A stretch of DNA of 14,258 bases from Methanosuratincolales archaeon (GTDB taxonomy: Archaea > Thermoproteota > Methanomethylicia > Methanomethylicales > Methanomethylicaceae). A model generated the notes under the pieces. It saw only the letters and a program-made list of their open reading frames with translations. It ran no database searches and was not told where the DNA came from. This document shows positions 7,168 to 14,210 of the stretch, in pieces. The stretch lies in assembly GCA_937930465.1 (NCBI GenBank), contig CALGKV010000028.1:1-14258 (forward strand), given 5' to 3'. Every line of letters begins with the position of its first letter. Position 1 is the stretch's first letter. Made by a program: the position numbers and the translations under genes.

Positions 7168-8385
7168 TCAGTCATGCCTGAGTGCAACGACGGGATCCAT
7201 CTTGGATCCTCTCCTGGCGGGGTAGAAGCCCGCAAGCAATGCGACCGCGACGGCAAACAGGAGCACGAATACAGCGACATCTGCCCTAACTATAGGCGTG
7301 TATGAGAAAGGAGTCGCGGAGCCGAATGAGCTTGCAGTCCGGCTCATCCCGGCAGACAGGGCAACTGGTATGATGTAAGAGATGCCCGTGCCCACCAAGA
7401 TGCCCAGGATCCCGCCTATAACCCCCATGATGGTGGCCTCAGAGAGGAATATCAGCAGCACATTGTTGTTTGTGAATCCCAGCGCCTTCAGCACACCAAT
7501 CTCGCGCGTCCTCTCTATGACTGAGACGAACATTATGTTCATTATGCCAAGCCCGGCCACGAATAGCGAGATCGCGGCTATCGCCCCGAGGAGGACTGTG
7601 AGCTGCCCTGTTATTGTGGAGACTATTTGGGTAATCTGCTTCACGGTCAGTATGGTAAGCCTTGTCCCATAGATCGCCTTGATGTTCTCCACAACGTAGT
7701 CAACCGATTCGACATCGGTCGTCTTTATGAAGAGAGCGCTGTAACTGCTCCTGCCCAAAAGGGTCATGGCCCCCCTGATAGACATGAAGAGGCTTTCGTC
7801 GACAGAGACGAGCGTGGCGGTTCCATAAGGCTCGAGAACTCCGACAACCTGGACGGTCTTCTTCACTGGATTTACGAGTCCTATCTCGATCGTTGCTGAT
7901 TGTCCAGCTACAACCATTGGGTATGACAGATCCTGGGGCTGCTTAACAGACGATCCAACAGTGACCTCAGAATAGCTCAAGGGCTGGAAAAGCCTCCCTT
8001 CCTCATAGGAGGCGCCGCTGATCAGGATCTCGAACTCGGCGCTGTCTACCCCGACCAGTGTGAAGAGCTTGGAGGTGCCGCCGCCGTAAACCCTCACAGG
8101 AGCGGTAACCACCGGAACGACATACTCAACACCAGGTATCTGCAGCAATTTGTTGACGTCGGTCTGGGTGATTACCACGGCTCCCGAGGCGGGCCTGACG
8201 CTGATGGTGTTTGGTCCGAGCTTGTTTACCTGCTCAAGTATGCTGTTCTGGATCCCCTCAGTCTGGGAGACGAGCGCTATCACGGCTGCTGTCCCAACCA
8301 TGATGCCAAGTATAGTGAGAGCAGCACGCAGCCGGCGCTGTTTGATTCCCCTAAGCCCCCATCTGAATATGTCTGAATACCTCAT
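7168..8385 (-). CDS. MacB/FtsX-type ABC transporter permease
   Basis: Membrane subunit (405 aa) of an ABC system of the MacB/LolCDE superfamily, which uses a mechanotransmission mechanism rather than a pore through the membrane. The layout is standard: a cytoplasmic start, a first transmembrane helix around residues 20-40, a large extracellular MacB-type domain around 45-250, and three further helices around 262-290, 307-340 and 368-390. The family cytoplasmic motif ERTREIGVLKALG is present, as is the C-terminal ARRGSKMDPVVALRHD. The ATG at 8385 overlaps the stop codon of the COG1361 gene as ATGA, so translation is coupled. With the ATPase and COG1361 protein it forms a three-gene export or surface-maintenance cassette. 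The substrate is unknown; peptides, lipids or surface proteins are possible. Confidence 0.92.
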   Translation of the reverse strand: MRYSDIFRWGLRGIKQRRLRAALTILGIMVGTAAVIALVSQTEGIQNSILEQVNKLGPNTISVRPASGAVVITQTDVNKLLQIPGVEYVVPVVTAPVRVYGGGTSKLFTLVGVDSAEFEILISGASYEEGRLFQPLSYSEVTVGSSVKQPQDLSYPMVVAGQSATIEIGLVNPVKKTVQVVGVLEPYGTATLVSVDESLFMSIRGAMTLLGRSSYSALFIKTTDVESVDYVVENIKAIYGTRLTILTVKQITQIVSTITGQLTVLLGAIAAISLFVAGLGIMNIMFVSVIERTREIGVLKALGFTNNNVLLIFLSEATIMGVIGGILGILVGTGISYIIPVALSAGMSRTASSFGSATPFSYTPIVRADVAVFVLLFAVAVALLAGFYPARRGSKMDPVVALRHD

Positions 8386-10133
8386 CTGATGCTATCACGC
8401 TTCCTGCGCCTTAGGATTAATGCGGACAATGCGAGGGCAGCTGCCAAAGCCAGGATGTACGGCCAGTAGCTGTTCAGGAAAACTTGGTATGCGGGCTGCG
8501 CAGGCTGCGCCTGCCCATTGTTGTTTGCGGCGACTTTGATGCTTAGCGGCACTATTAGGTAACCCTCCTGGATCTGGCTTAGGCTGTCTTTGTACGTGTA
8601 AGTCAGGTTTAGTCTATAAGCTCCGCTGGTCAAGTTGTCACCGACTAAGCTTATCGTGAATGATGATGGCACGTCCACCGCGATGTCTCCGATGAATATC
8701 CTGTCGCTAGCGACAGGTCTAAATTCTTCGCTCCCTGAAGGGGTCAATATTGCGCTCTTAGCAGGCGAAGTACCGAGGTTTATCATAGTGACTGAGAGCG
8801 AAAATGGCTTGCCCGAGGATATATTTTGGGGAAAAGTCGAGGTCTCCAGCACTATGAGGTCGACCTGGCCCTTGACGAGAATGCCCGCCTGCTTGGTCTC
8901 CTGCCTCGACCTCTGGAGAGAGTCTGTGTAGAACAGCGAAGTGCTGAGCGTGGCGACAGATCCTGCTGAAGAGGGTGGCACATACACCGAGACGTTCACG
9001 CGGGCTTCCTGCCCAGGGGCAAGATCCCCGAGCACCCAGGTCCCGTCGCTGCCTATCAGGACGAATGTTGATGATTGCGGGATCGAGACGGATCCGGTGC
9101 CTGTGAGAGATGATGCCTGCGAACCAGAAAAGCCGATCCCAAGGACAGTCCCGCTGACGGGCCCAGACCCGATGTTCTTTATGGTTAACTCCAGCTGGTT
9201 TGTCCTGCCTGCGATCACCTCTTGCGCACTCAGGGAGACGCTGAAGCTGGTGATCTCAGATGGGGCGGCAATGACCCTAATGCCTGCATACCTCGTCTCC
9301 TGGACATAAGTGAAGCCGTCAGAATACGCGAATTGGACAGGGAAGAGAAACACGGATCCGGCGGTGGATGCCAGAGCATAGATGGTCACAGGGATGGTGG
9401 CTGTCCCATTAGCCCCAAGCGCGTCGATCACCCAGTGCCCAACACTGTCGTAAATTATGAACTGGGATGATCCTTGAACCGAAGTGGTGGTGGGGGTGAG
9501 TGCAGTAAACAGGGATGCGCCCCCTGTCAGTTGTGATGTCCCCGCGCCGCCCGGGTGCCCTAGTACGACTGTAACGTTGCGCGCTTCCCTCATTCCTGTA
9601 TTCTGTATGACAAGGTATGCTGTGTTGTTCTGGCCCGGTTTGAACTCATTCGGCGAGATCCGCGGAACCAGGATAGCCGACTCGAGATCCCTGTTTGCCA
9701 CGCTAAAGCCGACCGACCTCGTGGTGGTGGTCGTGACAGAGTCTCCACGGTAACTGATGCTGAATGAGATCTGCAGGATCTGACCTGCTGCCGAGGGGGA
9801 GACGTAGACTGTCATGTTGAAAGATTTTGCCTCCCCAGGTTCAAGCGCGGAGAGGTTGAACCTCCCGTCTCCGCCTGTGATCATCATGAGGTTTCCTCCG
9901 GTGAGTGAGGTGCCGATCGATGCTGATGCAATGACCTCATTTGCCGTGGTGTTTCCCAGGTTCGAGAGCGTGAATTCTATCGTATTCTCAGCCCCTGCGA
10001 CCAAGATCTGCCTGTCAGAAAGGAGCGAAAAGTTCACTGCACACTCTGCAGGATGGACAGGGGCCAGCTGGATTATCGATATGAGGAGCAGGAGGGCGAT
10101 CGCCACTCCTTTGCGCCTCTCGACACTAATCAT
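8382..10133 (-). CDS. Secreted, membrane-anchored COG1361 (S-layer/NEW3/CARDB-like) repeat protein of the ABC cassette
   Basis: Extracellular protein of 583 residues. A signal peptide is visible in the first 32 residues (basic ERRK, then VAIALLLLISIIQLA and a likely cut near HPAECA). Four immunoglobulin-like repeats of about 110-130 residues follow. Each shows an early 'F.l.N.G' strand motif and closes with an aromatic-Asp pattern such as SYRGDS, AYSDGF, FYTDS or TYKDS; the first three also share a 'G.w.l..L.pG' segment. Many Asn-X-Ser/Thr sites suggest surface glycosylation. One transmembrane helix around 553-573 and a basic tail (RRRKRD) anchor the C-terminus. It lies between the ATPase and permease genes, where bacterial MacAB systems would encode an adaptor. 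I chose ATG 10133, preceded by GGTG and by a TATA box at 10169-10176; the longer frame to 10190 would place that box inside the gene and bury the signal peptide. Confidence 0.85.
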   Translation of the reverse strand: MISVERRKGVAIALLLLISIIQLAPVHPAECAVNFSLLSDRQILVAGAENTIEFTLSNLGNTTANEVIASASIGTSLTGGNLMMITGGDGRFNLSALEPGEAKSFNMTVYVSPSAAGQILQISFSISYRGDSVTTTTTRSVGFSVANRDLESAILVPRISPNEFKPGQNNTAYLVIQNTGMREARNVTVVLGHPGGAGTSQLTGGASLFTALTPTTTSVQGSSQFIIYDSVGHWVIDALGANGTATIPVTIYALASTAGSVFLFPVQFAYSDGFTYVQETRYAGIRVIAAPSEITSFSVSLSAQEVIAGRTNQLELTIKNIGSGPVSGTVLGIGFSGSQASSLTGTGSVSIPQSSTFVLIGSDGTWVLGDLAPGQEARVNVSVYVPPSSAGSVATLSTSLFYTDSLQRSRQETKQAGILVKGQVDLIVLETSTFPQNISSGKPFSLSVTMINLGTSPAKSAILTPSGSEEFRPVASDRIFIGDIAVDVPSSFTISLVGDNLTSGAYRLNLTYTYKDSLSQIQEGYLIVPLSIKVAANNNGQAQPAQPAYQVFLNSYWPYILALAAALALSALILRRRKRDSIR

Positions 10134-10168
10134 TGTTTTTGCACCGCTGATAAATCGAAGTGGAACAC

Positions 10169-10176
10169 TTTTATAG
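10169..10176 (-). promoter_or_regulatory. Internal TATA box for the COG1361 gene
   Basis: CTATAAAA on the minus strand, immediately upstream of the COG1361 start and just past the ATPase stop codon. A start about 25 bases downstream would be near 10146, directly before GGTG (10145-10142) and the ATG at 10133. This would let the COG1361 and permease genes be transcribed separately from the ATPase. Confidence 0.45.
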
Positions 10177-10179
10177 TTT

Positions 10180-10908
10180 CTACTTTGCATGCAAGACCTC
10201 CTCCTTCTCTATCCTGCCATCCCTGAAGTACCAGATCCTGTCGCAGTAAACGGTGAGCTCCAGATTATGGGTGACCATTATCACTGTGACCCCTTTTTCG
10301 GCATTAAGCTTTCTCAGTATGTCGATGATCTCGAGGCTGGATTTAGAGTCCAAGTTTCCGGTCGGCTCGTCTGCCAGTATGATTTGGGGGTCATTTGCCA
10401 GCGCCCTGGCTATTGCGACCCTCTGCTGCTGCCCTCCGCTTAGCATCGACGGGCGGTTCCTCTCGAAGCCCTTCAGCCCAACCATCTCCAGGAGCTCATA
10501 AGACCTCTTCCGCCTCAGTTCAGGGGGAACCCCGGCTGCTACAAGCGGGGTCTCAACATTCTCAGCGGCGCTCATGTAGGAGAGCAGGTTGAATGTCTGG
10601 AACACGAAGCCGAGCTTCTTGTTCCTGAGATCCGCGAGCTTGTTGTCGCTGAGGGTAGAGATGTCCGCGCCGTCTATCATCATCACGCCTCTCGTCGGCC
10701 TGTCAAGTGCCCCCATTATGTTGAGCAGTGTTGACTTGCCGCTCCCCGAGGGACCGACGATGGCTATGTACTCCCCGCGCTTCGCCTTGAAGCTGACCCC
10801 GCGGAGGGCAGGGTACTCTATCTCCCCGAGCTTGTAGATCTTCCACAAATCATTTGCCACCATCACAGCCTGATTATTGCCGCCCCTCTGATCCTGCTCC
10901 CCACCCAA
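10180..10908 (-). CDS. ABC transporter ATP-binding protein, MacB/LolD type
   Basis: Cytoplasmic ATPase that drives the MacB-like permease. Numbered from TTG 10908 (242 aa): Walker A GPSGSGKST at 52-60, Q-loop Gln104 in FVFQTFNLL, signature LSGGQQQR at 156-163, Walker B IILADEPTG at 176-184, D-loop NLDS and the switch His214 in VTHNLE. The LDRPTRG and DEPTGNLDS stretches are typical of the MacB/LolD/FtsE branch. Start choice is uncertain. TTG codons at 10911 and 10908 follow AGGTG (10920-10916) and fit a start site near 10935 from the TATA box at 10956-10966. ATG 10863 gives a shorter, family-like N-terminus (MVANDLWKIYKLGE) but lacks a clear ribosome-binding site. The open frame itself reaches 10989, beyond the predicted promoter. 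The COG1361 gene begins 46 bases after its stop. Confidence 0.93.
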   Translation of the reverse strand: MGGEQDQRGGNNQAVMVANDLWKIYKLGEIEYPALRGVSFKAKRGEYIAIVGPSGSGKSTLLNIMGALDRPTRGVMMIDGADISTLSDNKLADLRNKKLGFVFQTFNLLSYMSAAENVETPLVAAGVPPELRRKRSYELLEMVGLKGFERNRPSMLSGGQQQRVAIARALANDPQIILADEPTGNLDSKSSLEIIDILRKLNAEKGVTVIMVTHNLELTVYCDRIWYFRDGRIEKEEVLHAK

Positions 10909-10955
10909 CAAGCAACACCTCAACGAATCCCATTTGTTAGAAAAGGATTTACAAC

Positions 10956-10967
10956 GTATAAAAACCG
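10956..10967 (-). promoter_or_regulatory. TATA box for the ABC cassette
   Basis: The minus strand reads GGTTTTTATACG in the divergent spacer, which predicts a transcription start near 10935. That would place AGGTG and the TTG start codons of the ATPase about 15-27 bases into the transcript. Confidence 0.5.
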
Positions 10968-10991
10968 TGCTGTCGATCCCGAAACCCAAAA

Positions 10992-11003
10992 GGATATTAT
11001 ATC
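10992..11003 (+). promoter_or_regulatory. TATA box for the gamma-carbonic-anhydrase-like operon
   Basis: GGATATTATATC on the plus strand, centred about 26 bases before 11025. The predicted start coincides with an in-frame GTG (11026) and leaves a leader of about 22 bases with GGAGG at 11037-11041 before ATG 11047. Confidence 0.5.
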
Positions 11004-11046
11004 TATGATCGAGACCTTCTAACCGGTGGCTGTATTGGAGGGTGCA

Positions 11047-11964
11047 ATGTTGAGCAAGATATGGAGCAATTCTTTTGTAGATTCGTCTGCCCTTCTCGGC
11101 GAAAAGGTCAGGATGGAAGTGGACTTCATCTACATTGCCCCATTCGCAGAGCTTGAGGGGGATGTGACTATTGGCGGCGGGACGAACGTCCAGGACGGCG
11201 CGCGCGTTTTGGGGCCTTCCAGCCTCGGCTCACTCGTGAGCGTAGCGCACAGGGCTGAAGTTATCTCGTCGAAAATTGGTGATTTCACATTCATTGGTTT
11301 CAACGCAAGGATAAAGAATGCTGAGCTGAAGCCAGGCTGCTTCATTGGGCACGGTGCAATCGTAGAGAACACAGTCCTGGATGAGGGATCGTATGTCCCC
11401 CCAGGCGGGAGGGAACCGACCGGATATGTAGACGAAGCCCTCACGGCGTTCAAAGAAGAGGTCTTGGAAGTCAATTCAGAGCTGGCCCTTGGATATGTCG
11501 ACCTGTTCAGCTTGCTGCATTCAGCGCAAGATCAAATCTCGCCATCTCCCAAGACGAGCTGGAACGGGAAGATGCATTTCCCGAAGGCTGAGAAGGCTAA
11601 ATTCTTGGGCAAGGTCAGAGTTATCGGCAATGTTGAGTTTAAGGGATACGCCGAAGTGGGAGACAGGACCTCAATCAGGGGGGACGAAGGTTTCCCAATC
11701 GTCATCGGGGCTAACGCCAAGATAGGCAACGACGTAGTCTTCCACAGCCTCAAGGGGCATGGGATCGAGGTAGGAGCGGACGTGAAAATTGGAGATAGCT
11801 CAGTCATACACGGACCCGTCAGGATAGGTGACGGAGCAGCCATTGGGCCGAGGTGCATTCTCCTCAAGTGCGAGGTCGATCCCGGGGCATGCCTCAATGA
11901 GGGCACAATCCTGATAGGCAAGCGCATGGGCAGGGACGGAATTACCGAACTAGGAAGCAAGTGA
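11047..11964 (+). CDS. Tandem two-domain gamma-class carbonic anhydrase-like protein (left-handed beta-helix)
   Basis: Protein of 305 residues with two hexapeptide-repeat beta-helix domains, N domain about 14-120 and C domain about 185-293. Cam of Methanosarcina thermophila, recalled from memory, binds zinc through His81 and His122 of one subunit and His117 of its neighbour. The N domain has NVQDG (47-51, Cam Asn73/Gln75/Asp76), His68 at the His117 position in VSVAH, but Leu55 and Ile73 at the His81 and His122 positions. Its trailing helix keeps VNSELALGY (142-150), matching Cam VNVHLAEGY with Asn143 at Asn202. The C domain aligns without gaps to Cam SIRSDEG...LHAL: Arg211, Asp213 and Glu214 kept, His233 at His81, His255 at His122, but Asp250 at His117. 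Neither domain alone has a three-His site; together they have one set. Acyl-transferase function of the same fold is an alternative. ATG 11047 follows GGAGG; GTG 11026 would add seven residues. Overlaps the next gene as GTGA. Confidence 0.85.
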   Translation: MLSKIWSNSFVDSSALLGEKVRMEVDFIYIAPFAELEGDVTIGGGTNVQDGARVLGPSSLGSLVSVAHRAEVISSKIGDFTFIGFNARIKNAELKPGCFIGHGAIVENTVLDEGSYVPPGGREPTGYVDEALTAFKEEVLEVNSELALGYVDLFSLLHSAQDQISPSPKTSWNGKMHFPKAEKAKFLGKVRVIGNVEFKGYAEVGDRTSIRGDEGFPIVIGANAKIGNDVVFHSLKGHGIEVGADVKIGDSSVIHGPVRIGDGAAIGPRCILLKCEVDPGACLNEGTILIGKRMGRDGITELGSK

Positions 11965-12662
11965 GGTTTGAAGCAAGGAAGGGATTAGCGAAAGAAAGGC
12001 GGACTGGATGTGAAATATTGGACTGGTTGATAGTTCTGATCGAGGGGCTAAAGGACTACGGCTATGCTGGCGGGCTGCTGATTGGATTCGTGGGCAACCT
12101 GATACCATTCTTGCCTGTCCCCTTTCTAATACCCGTATTCCTACTCTCGAGCATCATGGATCCTTTGCCTCTTGGGGTCGCAGTGGGCATCGGGGCAACG
12201 TTCGGAAAATGCGTTTCTTACATTATTGGCAGGGGAGGAGCGACATTCCTTTCAGAGAAGAAGAGGCAGGAGCTGAGGTGCTTCTCAAAAGCCTTGGGGA
12301 AGTTTGGCGACCTTGCGATCTTCCTATTCTCGGCGTTCCCGCTCCCTGATGATGTGATAATAATACCTTTTGGGCTGGCCAAGTACAGCTTCAGGCGCTT
12401 CTTCACAATGCTCCTGCTAGGCAAGCTCTTCCTCGGGCTTCTCGTTGCATATTCCGGGCATTATTCATTTGAGGTAATTATGGGATTCTTTGGCGAGGGC
12501 AACGTCCTGATAGGATTGATCGGATCGGTTGTGCTTTTAGTAATACTGACTGTGGTAATCCTCAAGATAGACTGGATTGAGGCCGTCGAGTTCATAAACA
12601 GCAATGGCGTCTTGGCATATGCCAAGATGGTCCTTTACAGGACCTTCAAGAAGGGAGGGTGA
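11961..12662 (+). CDS. VTT/DedA-like (SNARE-associated fold) membrane protein
   Basis: Polytopic membrane protein of 233 residues. Hydrophobic stretches lie around residues 34-58, 68-86, 113-122, 130-138, 147-167 and 186-206. The order of motifs fits the VTT/DedA family: FVGNLIPFLPVPFL (42-55), GIGATFGKCVSYIIGRGG around 72-89, then FSAFPLPDD and GLAKYSFRRFF around 117-140, with a likely re-entrant loop at each PLP/FLP segment. Family members are linked to lipid flipping, small-molecule export or membrane-potential maintenance; the substrate here is unknown. The GTG at 11961 overlaps the previous gene's stop codon (GTGA), so the two products are probably made in step. The first 18 residues are basic and could be non-native: TTG codons near 12020 that begin inside the first hydrophilic segment are alternative starts. 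Confidence 0.75.
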   Translation: MRFEARKGLAKERRTGCEILDWLIVLIEGLKDYGYAGGLLIGFVGNLIPFLPVPFLIPVFLLSSIMDPLPLGVAVGIGATFGKCVSYIIGRGGATFLSEKKRQELRCFSKALGKFGDLAIFLFSAFPLPDDVIIIPFGLAKYSFRRFFTMLLLGKLFLGLLVAYSGHYSFEVIMGFFGEGNVLIGLIGSVVLLVILTVVILKIDWIEAVEFINSNGVLAYAKMVLYRTFKKGG

Positions 12663-12674
12663 CAGCAAAGAAAG

Positions 12675-12720
12675 GCCGCCGATGGCGATTCTCAGCCAAC
12701 TGAGCATTGTTGATGGCGGC
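12675..12720 (+). other. Imperfect 21-bp RNA hairpin downstream of the VTT gene
   Basis: GCCGCC (12675-12680) pairs with GGCGGC (12715-12720), and CTCAG (12691-12695) pairs with CTGAG (12700-12704) around a CCAA loop. The ten-base arms between them align without bulges and pair at eight of ten positions when G-U pairs are allowed, five of these being G-U. On the minus strand the same positions become A-C mismatches, so only the plus-strand RNA would fold this way. No T-run follows directly. It lies 12 bases after the VTT stop codon and upstream of the thyX TATA box, so it belongs to the 3' end of the carbonic anhydrase-like/VTT transcript. The rest of the 149-base spacer up to the thyX promoter shows nothing recognisable. 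Confidence 0.5.
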
Positions 12721-12770
12721 TCCAGAAATGCGCTCAAACCGTTTCCGATTCCCATGGAACTGCATAGAAT

Positions 12771-12780
12771 GGTTTTAAAG
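12771..12780 (+). promoter_or_regulatory. TATA box for thyX
   Basis: GGTTTTAAAG on the plus strand, centred about 26 bases before 12803. The predicted transcript would start at or just before GGTG (12802-12805), leaving a leader of only about 10 bases before TTG 12812, or none if ATG 12806 is used. Confidence 0.5.
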
Positions 12781-12811
12781 ATGGTCTTCCAGAGTATTTC
12801 CGGTGATGGGC

Positions 12812-13498
12812 TTGAAGATAACGCTGCTTGCTCATACGCCTGACCCTGAACGCACTGCGGCTGCAGCGGCAAGGCAGTGCTATTCAAAGTTCAGTGCTAC
12901 TAAGGCATATGGCGATCTCTCTATGGAGGACATAAGTAAGCTCCTCAGGAAAATAATCTCCAGCGGTCACCTTTCAGTGCTCGAGCATGCCTCATTCACC
13001 TTCGTTGTGGAGGGAATCTCCCGCGCATGCAGCCACCAACTGGTGAGGCACAGGATTGCATCCTACTCCCAGCAGAGCCAGCGTTATGTCAAATTCGACG
13101 AGCTCGATTTCGTAATCCCAGATAGCGTTGCGAATGACGGTGAGTCTATGAGGGTGTTCTTGTCGGCTCTCGAAGGATGCAGGGAGGCCTACAGCAGGCT
13201 CCTGGCAAATGGCATACCGGCTGAGGACGCTCGATACATACTCCCTCAGGCTTCTCCAACAAAGATTGTTGTCACTATGAATGCGAGGGCCCTCCTTAAC
13301 TTCTTCGAGCTCAGGTGCTGCCTCTCTGCCCAGTGGGAGATCAGAAAGGTGGCCGAGGAGATGCTCTCCCTTGTGAAGGGGGTCGCCCCAACGATCTTCG
13401 AGAATGCCGGACCGTTCTGCGTCTCAAGGCGGATATGCCCAGAAAAGAAGTACTCCTGCCCAAAGTGGGTCGAGCTCTACAAGAAAGGCAGTGCATAG
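12812..13498 (+). CDS. thyX: Flavin-dependent thymidylate synthase
   Basis: Makes dTMP from dUMP with methylenetetrahydrofolate (or an archaeal folate analogue) as carbon donor and FAD/NADPH for reduction, so no dihydrofolate is formed. Protein of 228 residues from TTG 12812, close to the family size. The defining ThyX motif RHRxxSxxxxSxR is present as RHRIASYSQQSQR at 79-91. Other conserved parts are LEHASFTF around 57-64, ARYILPQA around 140-147, and MNARALLNFFELR followed by AQWEIRKVAEEML around 156-184. The tail carries Cys203, Cys209 and Cys216, which may hold a metal or stabilise the C-terminus. TTG 12812 gives the usual start MKITLLAHTPDPE and follows GGTG by six bases; ATG 12806 or GTG 12803 at the predicted transcript start would add two or three residues. 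It has its own promoter and converges with the TrkA-like gene, with 20 bases between the stop codons. Confidence 0.95.
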   Translation: MKITLLAHTPDPERTAAAAARQCYSKFSATKAYGDLSMEDISKLLRKIISSGHLSVLEHASFTFVVEGISRACSHQLVRHRIASYSQQSQRYVKFDELDFVIPDSVANDGESMRVFLSALEGCREAYSRLLANGIPAEDARYILPQASPTKIVVTMNARALLNFFELRCCLSAQWEIRKVAEEMLSLVKGVAPTIFENAGPFCVSRRICPEKKYSCPKWVELYKKGSA

Positions 13499-13518
13499 CC
13501 CCTCCATGTCTAACGCGT

Positions 13519-14172
13519 CTAGACGGATTCCTCGAAGAACGCCTTAATCCTCTCCAGCGACTCCTCCTTGACTATCATCGTGACCCTCTGATCAGGCTCC
13601 AGGACATGGTTTGGATCTGGGCGGAGAGTCGTGCCGTTCTTCTTGACTTTTATAATCAGCCAGTCGGTAATCAGTGGGAGATCGATGATCCTCCTCCCTG
13701 CCACCAGCGAATTCTTGGCGACCTTCAGGTCCACGATCTTGACCCCGACCGGGATAGCCCCTTCGATCGGGAACTCCTCTTTGATCAGCCTGAGAACCTT
13801 CTCTGCAGCTGTAAGCTCTGGGCAGAGTGTGTCACTTATCCCCAGCTTCTCAGCTATCTTCGCCATCCTAGGGTCGCCTATCCTCGCTATCGTCCTCTTC
13901 ACGCCGAGCTCCTTCGCAATGAGGCAAGCGAGGATGTTTGCCTCGTCCTTGCTGATTACTGATATCACAAGATCGAAGGTGGCTATGTCAGCTGCTGCGA
14001 GATCGTCCATATTGGTAACGTCCCCCTTGAGAGCCAACACGTCATACTGCTCCGAAAGCTCCCTGCATACGTCCTCGTCGATGTCCATTATGGCGATCTC
14101 ATGCCCCTTGTTGTTCAGCTCCCTGATTAAGTACCTGCCGATGCCGCCGGCCCCAAATATCAGGATCCGCAT
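13519..14172 (-). CDS. trkA: TrkA-like (RCK) potassium transport regulatory subunit
   Basis: Cytoplasmic NAD(H)- or nucleotide-binding regulatory protein of 217 residues that gates a TrkH/Ktr-type potassium transporter or channel. RCK/TrkA-N domain at about 1-120: nucleotide-binding GAGGIG at 7-12, acidic end of the second strand at IMDIDED (28-34), LKGDVTN (48-54), and ISVISKDEANILACLIAKELG around 69-89. TrkA-C domain at about 138-215, with VPV-like IPVGVKIVDL and a typical PDPNHVLEPDQRVTMIV stretch. One RCK unit per chain means it would assemble as a ring of several copies. The transporter partner is not in the window. ATG 14172 is the first codon giving the Rossmann start MRILIFGAGG; no strong ribosome-binding site is seen. 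Confidence 0.93.
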   Translation of the reverse strand: MRILIFGAGGIGRYLIRELNNKGHEIAIMDIDEDVCRELSEQYDVLALKGDVTNMDDLAAADIATFDLVISVISKDEANILACLIAKELGVKRTIARIGDPRMAKIAEKLGISDTLCPELTAAEKVLRLIKEEFPIEGAIPVGVKIVDLKVAKNSLVAGRRIIDLPLITDWLIIKVKKNGTTLRPDPNHVLEPDQRVTMIVKEESLERIKAFFEESV

Positions 14173-14210
14173 AAATCAAGACGTCATCTCGGATTCAACT
14201 GTCAATAAAC

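Noticed and set aside
12675..12740. Possible C/D-box guide RNA (TGATGG and CTGA near the hairpin)
   Set aside because: The boxes depart from RUGAUGA/CUGA: the first C-like box reads CGATGGC and there is no second CTGA. The long hairpin explains the region better.
12537..12887. Minus-strand open frame of 116 codons across the VTT-thyX spacer
   Set aside because: It overlaps the 3' end of the VTT gene and the start of thyX, has no family resemblance, and no promoter or ribosome-binding site is visible.
13516..13525. Perfect 10-base palindrome CGTCTAGACG between thyX and the TrkA-like gene
   Set aside because: It overlaps the TrkA-like stop codon, is short, and lacks T-runs on either side, so it is not convincing as a terminator or operator.
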